This document shows positions 1 to 6,642 of a stretch of DNA of 64,000 nucleotides, in pieces. Position 1 is the stretch's first letter; each line of letters starts with the position of its first letter. Made by a program: the position numbers and the translations under genes. The notes under the pieces are model-generated. The model was not told where the DNA came from. It worked only from the letters and a program-made list of their open reading frames with translations, and ran no database searches. Source of the stretch: Limosilactobacillus sp. (GTDB lineage Bacteria; Bacillota; Bacilli; Lactobacillales; Lactobacillaceae); NCBI RefSeq assembly GCF_022651205.1, contig NZ_JALCQI010000001.1:124001-188000 (forward strand), read 5' to 3'.

Positions 1-1205
1 TTAACTGGTCGAGTATAGTTTGGTCGTAACTTTCGCATGGTCATAACAGTAACAGGACCGGTAAGATAAGCAATCAACGTTGAAGTTGAGATTACACTCG
101 CAAGAACGTCCCAATCACGGAAGACAGTTACCATTCCTGCTCCAATTACCAAGTTAGTTAAGTATGCTAAACGGGGGTTCCCATAAATACCGTCAGTCTT
201 TCCTAACCAAAGAGGAACGTGACGGTTGAGAGTCATGGCCGCTAACGTTCGCCCTGACGAGGCAACAAAGGAAACCCCGGTCCCAAATGGTGAGACAAAG
301 GCATCTAAATATAAAAGAACAGCTAACCAGTTAATGCCAAGCATTATTGCAATATCAGCAAATGGCGAGTTGAAGTTCAACCCTTGCCAGCCGTCCTTAG
401 CCAAGCTTGTCGGCTTAATTGCACCGATAAAAGCTAATTGGAGAAAAATATAAATCAATGCGGCAACGCTAAGTGAAATCACAATTGCCCGGGAAATATT
501 TTTGGCAGGATTCTTAATTTCTCCACCAATATTAATAACCGTTTGGAAAGCATTATAGGAAAAGAGAATCCCGGAAATTGTTGTTGCCTGGAAAATAGCA
601 CTAGTTCCGTTTGGAAAGAAACTATGAACGGAATTACCGAAATTCCCAGGATGAAAACTACTAATCATTAAAATAATAATTGTTAATAACGGCATCCCAA
701 CTTTAAAAATAGAAATAAGATTGGTGAACCGTGTCATCAGTTCAACTGACCAAAAGTTTAGAAGGGTAAAGATAATCATGAACAAGAAGACTACCCAAAG
801 GCCGCTATTACTAATGTGGCCGTTAGCCATGAACCGGTTAGTCCAGTTCGCCCAACTCCAAGGCCAGGAACTCATATATTGAACAGCCGCTACTGCTTCA
901 ATTGGAATGATTGCTAATAATGAAACCCAATTAGCCCATGAAGAAATAAAGCCAAGTAAAGGCCCGTGGGTGTATTGAGCATAGCGACTCATTCCGCCAC
1001 TTTCCGGAAGCATTACTCCCAGTTCGATGTAGTTAAAGGCAATTAACCCCATCACGATCGCACCGACAATCCAGGAGATAATAGCGGCAGGTCCAGCAGT
1101 AGCTGCTGCTTCGCTGGCCCCAAATAACCACCCAGAACCAATTAACGAACTAATTGCGAGCATTACTGCTGAAAGTAACGAAATCTTTTTAGAATTTTTT
1201 TGCAA
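1..1205 (-). CDS. APC-family amino-acid permease (3' end cut by window edge)
   Basis: Integral membrane amino-acid transporter, likely a proton symporter. About 401 residues are visible; the C-terminus lies beyond base 1. The protein begins MQKNSKKISLLSAVMLAISS and then shows the TM1 signature SLIGSGWLFGA, with unwound-helix glycines typical of APC carriers. Next come AAATAGPAAIISW, the acidic/proline segment LPESGGMSRYAQYTHGP, and GGEIKNPAKNISRAI in the middle loop. Many hydrophobic helices follow. The start is a TTG at 1205 preceded by GAGGTG at suitable spacing; no ATG lies nearby in frame. Overall it recalls aspartate/glutamate-type permeases such as Bacillus YveA, but the substrate is inferred only. 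It is transcribed alone, in the same direction as the next permease but separated by 350 bases. Confidence 0.85.
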   Translation of the reverse strand, partial: MQKNSKKISLLSAVMLAISSLIGSGWLFGASEAAATAGPAAIISWIVGAIVMGLIAFNYIELGVMLPESGGMSRYAQYTHGPLLGFISSWANWVSLLAIIPIEAVAAVQYMSSWPWSWANWTNRFMANGHISNSGLWVVFLFMIIFTLLNFWSVELMTRFTNLISIFKVGMPLLTIIILMISSFHPGNFGNSVHSFFPNGTSAIFQATTISGILFSYNAFQTVINIGGEIKNPAKNISRAIVISLSVAALIYIFLQLAFIGAIKPTSLAKDGWQGLNFNSPFADIAIMLGINWLAVLLYLDAFVSPFGTGVSFVASSGRTLAAMTLNRHVPLWLGKTDGIYGNPRLAYLTNLVIGAGMVTVFRDWDVLASVISTSTLIAYLTGPVTVMTMRKLRPNYTRPV

Positions 1206-1556
1206 ATTTTCACCTCAAAAATATTTTAGTGATCCTTATGCAAATAGTGCCTAGTTGGATAACGCTAGACAGAAGTAAATCTCTTAATTGTGTTCCAAAC
1301 AACTAATGTCTATTCACACAAAAATTCAATTTCTTAAAGACAGATTACAATATACCATATCACGCAAAAAAGCTGTGATGCAAATCACTAGTGATAAAGT
1401 AAACGGATACATAGCTCAAAAATTGAATTTTTTAATCCATTATCAAAACTTATAATGATGGGAATTAGAAATATTTAAAATAAAAAGAAAGCAGAATTAC
1501 GAAATTAAGTTTAAACACGTAACCCTGTTTTCCAATATATCAATATAGTGAAGAGT
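1206..1556. other. AT-rich intergenic region between two permeases
   Basis: No coding sequence is visible. The stretch holds 12-nt inverted arms AAAATTCAATTT (near 1322) and AAATTGAATTTT (near 1420), with short overlapping hairpins between them (ATCAC/GTGAT near 1360-1395). It should contain the promoter of the left-hand permease and the 3' end of the right-hand one. I could not identify convincing -35/-10 boxes or a U-tailed terminator. Confidence 0.4.
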
Positions 1557-2948
1557 TTATTTTACTTGATTTAGTTTGCTATGCCGGTACCCATATGTGA
1601 AGTAAATGATTAATCCAATTACAAACCAAATTCCGGCCCCAATATAAGTTTCCAATTGAAGCTGAGTCATCATTGCGAGACATAGAAGGCCTGAAAGCAC
1701 TGGAATGAATGGGTAAAGGGGAACCTTGAAGCCACCACGATTACCAATGTCTTTCCGTCGACGAAGTGGGATGATCCCAAATGACACGAGGGTAAAGGCA
1801 AACAGCGTCCCGATGTTAACCAGACTAGTTAATTGATCAAGGGAAACCAAGCCACCCATCGCAGCAATAATGATTGCAACGACCCAAAGAGCTACTTGTG
1901 GAGAGTGGCTCTTCTTATCTAACTTACCAAGAAATGCTGGCAACAGTCCGTCACGGCCGATCGCATAGATTAACCGTGAACTGGAGTAGATCATTGCTAC
2001 CATCATGGTGAACATCCCGACTAGCGCACCGATTGAGAGAAGTTCTGCTAACCAATTCTGGTGAACCAGTTGAAGGGCATATGATACGGGGTTGGCGACG
2101 TCAAGTTTGGTGTACTTTACCATCCCCGTGAGGACAATTGCCACTCCCATGTAGAGAACCGCAACGATCCCAAGCGTTCCGATAATTCCAAGTGGCATGT
2201 TCTTCTTGGGATTCTTAACCTCAGCGGCTGAACTAGAAACACAGTCGAAACCAAGGTAAGCGAAGAACCCAGTTGTTGCTCCATGAATAACCCCGCTCAT
2301 GTGGTAAGGGAGAAATGGATGGTAGTTTTTCGGCTTGATGAAGAATAAACCAGCGACAATGAAGATAAGGATAATTGCAACTTTAATTACTACCGCAATG
2401 TTGTTTACCCGGACTGATGATTGAAGCCCTCGGGATAACATAACGGTAATTAAGAGGACAATCACAACCGCAACAATATTAATATAAGTACCGTGTGCGG
2501 GATCGAATGGTCCAGAAAGAGCATGGGGGATTTTAAGCCCAAAACTTTCGATAAATGAATTAAAGTAGGCGGCCCACCCCGTTGAAACTGATGCCACGGC
2601 TAACATATATTCTAGGACAAGCGCCCAACCAAGGAGCCAGCCGAAGAATTCGCCAAACACCACGTTACCATAAGAATAGGCACTGCCGGCAACGGGTAAT
2701 GCTGAAGCAAATTCAGCGTAGCACATTGCGGCAAATGCACAGACAATCGCGGATAACAGGAAAGAAAGGGACACCCCTGGTCCAGCCTGCTTAGCCGCAA
2801 TTGTACCCGGGAGAATAAAAATCCCGGTACCAATAACGGTTCCAATTCCGATAGCCATCAAGTCACGAGCGTTCATTGTTTTAGCGAAAAGTTTATCAGC
2901 TCCAAGATAACGATCGAGACTTTCTTTTCGGAAAATGTTTAAGCCCAT
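1557..2948 (-). CDS. APC/CAT-type amino-acid permease (YfnA/BcaP-like)
   Basis: A 463-residue integral membrane amino-acid transporter of the cationic-amino-acid-transporter branch of the APC superfamily. It starts MGLNIFRKESLDRYLGADK, followed by the TM1 motif GIGTVIGTGIFILPG and the conserved KQAGPGVSLSFLLSA segment. Other CAT signatures include GSAYSYGNVVFGEFFGWLLGW, GFDCVSSSAAEVKNPKKNMP and the C-terminal FKVPLYPFIPVLSGLLCL block. Relatives such as BcaP and YfnA move branched-chain or related amino acids; the substrate here is inferred. It is full length for the family. The ATG at 2948 follows a purine-rich GGTGGGTTAAAG region. It is monocistronic and divergent from the Nudix operon. Confidence 0.88.
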   Translation of the reverse strand: MGLNIFRKESLDRYLGADKLFAKTMNARDLMAIGIGTVIGTGIFILPGTIAAKQAGPGVSLSFLLSAIVCAFAAMCYAEFASALPVAGSAYSYGNVVFGEFFGWLLGWALVLEYMLAVASVSTGWAAYFNSFIESFGLKIPHALSGPFDPAHGTYINIVAVVIVLLITVMLSRGLQSSVRVNNIAVVIKVAIILIFIVAGLFFIKPKNYHPFLPYHMSGVIHGATTGFFAYLGFDCVSSSAAEVKNPKKNMPLGIIGTLGIVAVLYMGVAIVLTGMVKYTKLDVANPVSYALQLVHQNWLAELLSIGALVGMFTMMVAMIYSSSRLIYAIGRDGLLPAFLGKLDKKSHSPQVALWVVAIIIAAMGGLVSLDQLTSLVNIGTLFAFTLVSFGIIPLRRRKDIGNRGGFKVPLYPFIPVLSGLLCLAMMTQLQLETYIGAGIWFVIGLIIYFTYGYRHSKLNQVK

Positions 2949-3082
2949 CTTTAACCCACCTTTGCTATAATAAATTTAGCGGCAGGTAGTGAATCCTGTC
3001 GCGTATACTAACAATAATACATTTAGTTAATATTAAAAGTCAATTAGAAAATTAGATTATTTTTAAGGAGATTCAAGCGATT

Positions 3083-3496
3083 ATGGCAATTGAAATTACT
3101 AGTGGTGCTGTTGTTTATCGGCAAAATAATAGAGAAATTGAATACCTCTTACTAGAAAGCCAAAATAAGGGTCACTTCTGGGGATTCCCTAAGGGCCATG
3201 TTGAGGGCAAAGAAACGCTTGAAGAAACCGCTAAACGAGAAATTAAAGAGGAAACACAATTGGTCCTGCCAATCGATACCAGTTTTCACGTTTATACTGA
3301 ATATGACTTACCAAACGGCAACCGGAAACAAATGACGCTGTATACTGCTGATTTGACTAAGAATGAAGATATTCATTTACAAGCAGAAGAGATTAAGAAT
3401 AGTGGCTGGTTTAATTACCATGATGCTCGAGAACGGCTGACATATGATAATTTAAAGCAGTTGCTAGACCAGGTTAACGCTCATTTGACAAAGTAA
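3083..3496 (+). CDS. Nudix hydrolase, probable bis(5'-nucleosyl)-tetraphosphatase
   Basis: A 137-residue cytosolic Nudix pyrophosphohydrolase. The Nudix box lies at about residues 38-60: G38, E44, R52-E53 and E56-E57 match GX5EX7REUXEEXGU except that the late glycine is glutamine. The N-terminus (SGAVVYRQNNREIEYLLLES) and the FWGFPKGHVE strand resemble small asymmetrical diadenosine-tetraphosphate hydrolases, which cleave Ap4A to ATP and AMP. Substrate assignment is by family resemblance only. AAGGAG at 3066 precedes the ATG with a rather long spacer. It is the first gene of a three-gene operon; the next start lies one base after its stop, so the two are probably translationally coupled. Confidence 0.85.
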   Translation: MAIEITSGAVVYRQNNREIEYLLLESQNKGHFWGFPKGHVEGKETLEETAKREIKEETQLVLPIDTSFHVYTEYDLPNGNRKQMTLYTADLTKNEDIHLQAEEIKNSGWFNYHDARERLTYDNLKQLLDQVNAHLTK

Positions 3497-3497
3497 G

Positions 3498-4082
3498 ATG
3501 AGTTCTGGAAAAGTATTTGTCATTGCCGGGGCGGCTGGCTCCGGAAAGACAACGGTAGCTAAGTTTCTTCAGGAACATTATCAAATGGAACGGGTAATTA
3601 CACATACTACCCGTCCACCACGACCAACTGAACGTGATGGCGTTGATTACCACTTTGAAACGCCGGCTACGATGAATAAGCTTCATCTTTTGGAATCGGT
3701 TGAGTATGATCATCATCGTTATGGTTCCTCAATGGAGAGTCTTGAGGCTGGTTGGCAAAAGGGTCATGATGATGTAATCGTTCTCGATACCAAGGGTGCC
3801 TTGACATACCACCAGCAGCTAGGTCAGCGGGCAGTAATTATTTTCCTAACGGTGAGCCATATTGCTTCCTTAGCCAAGCGGATGGTTAAGCGGGGAGACG
3901 GAATTCGTGCGGTGCATTCGCGATTGAAAAGCGCTGAATATCACCGAGACCTCCACTTGCCCGATGAACTGAAGGGGATTGCTAACGTGGTCGTTAATGA
4001 TTCTTGGGAGCAAACGGTGGCTCAGGTAGAGCAAATCGTAAGACAAAGTGATTTAGAAAAAGATCAATCTATGGTAGAATAA
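3498..4082 (+). CDS. Guanylate-kinase-like P-loop protein
   Basis: A 194-residue cytosolic nucleotide-binding protein with a Walker A loop (GAAGSGKTT, about residues 11-19) and the guanylate-kinase lid-like stretch HTTRPPRPTERDGVDYHF. Authentic guanylate kinases phosphorylate GMP and carry a Y-G-x-x-Y-G-T motif and a D-x-Q-G-A motif. Here the corresponding places read YDHHRYGSS and LDTKGAL, so the GMP-binding half has diverged. It may phosphorylate another nucleotide or act as a housekeeping-independent paralogue. It starts one base after the Nudix stop and is followed 26 bases later by a Fur-family gene, indicating one transcript. Kinase-fold confidence is high; substrate confidence is low. 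Confidence 0.75.
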   Translation: MSSGKVFVIAGAAGSGKTTVAKFLQEHYQMERVITHTTRPPRPTERDGVDYHFETPATMNKLHLLESVEYDHHRYGSSMESLEAGWQKGHDDVIVLDTKGALTYHQQLGQRAVIIFLTVSHIASLAKRMVKRGDGIRAVHSRLKSAEYHRDLHLPDELKGIANVVVNDSWEQTVAQVEQIVRQSDLEKDQSMVE

Positions 4083-4108
4083 CTTTTTTATTAGGGAGGT
4101 GGCATTCG

Positions 4109-4546
4109 ATGAATGAGCTAATTATGCAAGCACGAGAAACCTTGAAAAACAATGGATCCCGGTGGACCAAACAACGGCAGCAAATGATTGAAATTTTAGC
4201 CGAACATCCCGATCGTTATCTTGATTTTACGGATGTTGATCAGCGTCTGCGAAAGACCAATCCAGGCCTTAGCTACGGGACTATTTACCGTAATTTAAAG
4301 GAATTCGAGAAATTGGGGATTGTCGAAACCCGGCAAGAGGGTGAAAAAATGCAGGCTAAGGTTTGCTGTGATTCACGTCATCATCACCATTTTATTTGTG
4401 ACGTTTGTGGACGAGTTCAGGAAATTAAGATGCCGCCAATTGACTATGATTTCTTTGCTAAGCAACTTCCAGGGGCAAAGATTAATGGTCATGTTTTCGA
4501 GTTACATGGTATTTGTGCCGAGTGTCAGGCCAAAAGAAAAGGCTAA
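4109..4546 (+). CDS. Fur-family metal-responsive transcriptional regulator
   Basis: A 145-residue DNA-binding repressor of the Fur superfamily. The N-terminal winged helix spans TKQRQQMIEILAEHPDRYL through YGTIYRNLKEFEKLGIVE. The C-terminal dimerisation domain holds the histidine-rich metal site HHHHFICDVCGRVQEI and a second CxxC (CAECQ) near the C-terminus; the two CxxC pairs form the structural zinc site in this family. Whether it senses iron, zinc, manganese or peroxide (Fur, Zur, PerR) cannot be decided by eye. AGGGAGGTGG precedes the ATG. It lies last in an operon with the Nudix and kinase-like genes, an association without an obvious shared pathway. Confidence 0.9.
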   Translation: MNELIMQARETLKNNGSRWTKQRQQMIEILAEHPDRYLDFTDVDQRLRKTNPGLSYGTIYRNLKEFEKLGIVETRQEGEKMQAKVCCDSRHHHHFICDVCGRVQEIKMPPIDYDFFAKQLPGAKINGHVFELHGICAECQAKRKG

Positions 4547-4621
4547 ATAATTTCAATATTCCTTAATATTTATCGGGGAGAAAAGCGAGTATGATAGGTT
4601 GTAGAAAAGGAGCATTTATTT

Positions 4622-5044
4622 ATGGCAAATAAAATCCCACCTATTGTGACTCCCTTTGCGTTATTTTCAATTGTCTTAGCATTAGGGGCCACGAACGTTG
4701 TTGTTAACCATGCAACACACACCTCTGAAGGGGCACGGGTAAGTTCAACATCATCAGTTGATCGACGGACTAATTCTGACAGTAGTAGTGTTCTTAGTCA
4801 TTCTTCCTCACAACAGGACGATAATGACGAGCAACAATCTTCCAGTACCCGGAGTCGTAATAACGATAATACTCAAGAAAACCAAAATAATACTGGTAAT
4901 GATACAGAGCGTTCGTCCTCAACCACGACAACGCATAATCAGGGAAACCAGAATACTGGTAACAAGTCGACCGGTAACGAAACTCAAACCGGGCAGATCA
5001 ATGGTGGTCAAGGAACGACTACTCAAAATACAACTAATAATTAA
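4622..5044 (+). CDS. Secreted or membrane-tethered Ser/Thr/Asn-rich protein of unknown function
   Basis: A 140-residue protein that I do not assign to a known family. Residues about 8-28 form one hydrophobic segment (signal peptide or anchor). The rest is a low-complexity, hydrophilic tail rich in Ser, Thr, Asn, Gln and Gly, such as repeated NTGN and TGNE motifs. Such tails are usually disordered and may be glycosylated or span the cell wall. No lipobox or sortase signal is present. AAAAGGAG precedes the ATG by 9 bases. It ends 18 bases before the next gene, a membrane protein, so the two are likely co-transcribed. Confidence 0.65.
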   Translation: MANKIPPIVTPFALFSIVLALGATNVVVNHATHTSEGARVSSTSSVDRRTNSDSSSVLSHSSSQQDDNDEQQSSSTRSRNNDNTQENQNNTGNDTERSSSTTTTHNQGNQNTGNKSTGNETQTGQINGGQGTTTQNTTNN

Positions 5045-5062
5045 GCGGGGTGAACCTCACAG

Positions 5063-5902
5063 ATGTTTAGCTTTCTCGATATGATTAACTCATCGCTGAG
5101 CTATTTTAATTTAGATGTCAAACTAAAGAACCGGATCTATATTGTTCTGGCCATTTTAGGCGATATTTATCTGGTATACGTGACCTTCCGTTTATTTATT
5201 AACCATGCCTGGATGCGTGGCTTCTTGTATTGCTTAGCGATGGTCGCAATTACTTACTTCATTTACGTTAACTTTGTCTTCTACTTCTTAGGGAAGACTT
5301 CTCAATTTGATTTCCTTTCACCACGGATTGCCAAGGTGACGGGACAAAAGTTTGCTGAAAATAACCAGCCACAATTAAGAAGGGGTGCTGGTCGGTACTC
5401 AACCGGATTGGCAAACCAATCAAACGGTCTTTTCTCTGGTGCTGATACAATTCCAGCAACCGTTTCAATTGATCATTCCGAACAAGAGAATCTTCAAAAA
5501 GTAGTTGATCGTTTATTATCCGAAAAAATCTTCGTCAACGATTTTAATGGGATGAGTGAACGGGAGATTATCCACCAGTACCAGGAGACTCACCAGCCTG
5601 TTCAAGCATTAAATGTGGAGTCAATTCCACCGTACTTTGAACTAGTCCACGATCCAATCCGTCATCGGCTTGAGATTTATATGGGGATGAACCAAATGGA
5701 ACGCCACCCGGTTGGCCACATCACTAAGATTGGCTTAACCGATGTTCACGAGGCTCACGAAAAGTACCGGATTTACTTGGCTAATCTTGTGGTCGTTGAT
5801 GGACCAAACAAGATTCCAGGACGAAGTGGAACCACGATTATGACAACCGCCGACTATGGACTAAAAGCCCAAGTTGCCTATCGTGAACGAACAACAAAAT
5901 AA
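5063..5902 (+). CDS. Conserved-looking membrane protein of unknown function
   Basis: A 279-residue protein with two or three N-terminal membrane helices (about residues 24-40 and 48-75) and a soluble C-terminal part of about 180 residues. The soluble domain contains a two-stranded-looking region PPYFELVHDPIRHRLEIYMGMNQ and the end GTTIMTTADYGLKAQVAYRER. I recognise no catalytic motif; lactobacilli carry similar uncharacterised proteins, but I cannot name the family with certainty. The ATG at 5063 follows GGGGTGAACC. It is the second gene after the Ser/Asn-rich secreted protein, and a strong terminator follows at once. Confidence 0.7.
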   Translation: MFSFLDMINSSLSYFNLDVKLKNRIYIVLAILGDIYLVYVTFRLFINHAWMRGFLYCLAMVAITYFIYVNFVFYFLGKTSQFDFLSPRIAKVTGQKFAENNQPQLRRGAGRYSTGLANQSNGLFSGADTIPATVSIDHSEQENLQKVVDRLLSEKIFVNDFNGMSEREIIHQYQETHQPVQALNVESIPPYFELVHDPIRHRLEIYMGMNQMERHPVGHITKIGLTDVHEAHEKYRIYLANLVVVDGPNKIPGRSGTTIMTTADYGLKAQVAYRERTTK

Positions 5903-5912
5903 CAATCAATTT

Positions 5913-5950
5913 AAACTATTGTCACATTAAATGAGACAATAGTTTATTTT
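5913..5950 (+). terminator. Rho-independent terminator
   Basis: Arms AAACTATTGTC and GACAATAGTTT form an 11-bp perfect stem with an 11-nt loop, followed by ATTTTTGTC. It closes the 4622-5902 unit before the TetR gene. Confidence 0.85.
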
Positions 5951-6049
5951 TGTCTTATGATGATATAAACGTGCCAGATTAACTCTGTTGTCTATTTTTG
6001 ACACGGTTTACAATGTTTATTGCAAAATTGGTTAAAGGAGGGGAGACTA

Positions 6050-6607
6050 GTGCGAGTCACAAGAACTGTGCGTGATTTTCAAAATGCATTGCTAACACTA
6101 CTTGAAGAGCGATCCTTTGAACACCTGACAATTGATCAAATCTGCCAAGAAGCGTTACTACACCGGAGTAGTTTTTACCGCTACTTCCGCGATAAGTATG
6201 ACCTCCTTGAGCAAACATTGGGAACGCAAATTAACCGCTTAGTTGATAGTAGTGATTCGGAAGATGATCTAATTAAGCAGTTAATTTACTATGTTAATGA
6301 CCATAAGAATGTTTTTCGTCATTTAGCATCGGAAAGTGCCCACAGCTCATTGTATGCTGAAATGATGCATATCCTGAGTCAGATCATGCTGGAACGGCGG
6401 CAAGAAAAGAGCAATGATCCTGTTATTCAATTATTACAGCAGACCGCCGATCCGGAAATGTTAGCGTATGTGCTTAGTGGTGCGTTAATCGGCACTTTTT
6501 ACTGGTGGCAGGATAAGAACTATGATGTTTCAATTGATCACGTAATTGAGTTTGCTAAGCGTTCAATGCAATCATTATCGGTTGGTCGCCAATTGGAACA
6601 AAATTAA
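6050..6607 (+). CDS. TetR/AcrR-family transcriptional regulator
   Basis: A 185-residue one-component regulator. The N-terminal HTH is typical of the family: FQNALLTLLEERSFEHLTI, then ICQEALLHRSSFYRYFRDK, then YDLLEQ. The remaining helical domain would bind a ligand or dimerise; its ligand is unknown. The chosen start is the GTG at 6050, 6 bases after AAAGGAGGGG; an in-frame TTG at 6020 has no ribosome-binding site of its own. TGTC and GACA arms around 5990-6003 could be part of an operator. It lies 35 bases upstream of the YhgE-type membrane protein and probably controls it; TetR-YhgE pairs are common in lactobacilli. Confidence 0.88.
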   Translation: MRVTRTVRDFQNALLTLLEERSFEHLTIDQICQEALLHRSSFYRYFRDKYDLLEQTLGTQINRLVDSSDSEDDLIKQLIYYVNDHKNVFRHLASESAHSSLYAEMMHILSQIMLERRQEKSNDPVIQLLQQTADPEMLAYVLSGALIGTFYWWQDKNYDVSIDHVIEFAKRSMQSLSVGRQLEQN

Positions 6608-6642
6608 TTAACAAATATTTAGGGGATAAGAGGAGAAAATAA

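Noticed and set aside
226-453. Small plus-strand open frame of 75 codons at the left edge
   Set aside because: It is antisense to the amino-acid permease, has no ribosome-binding site and shows no family features.
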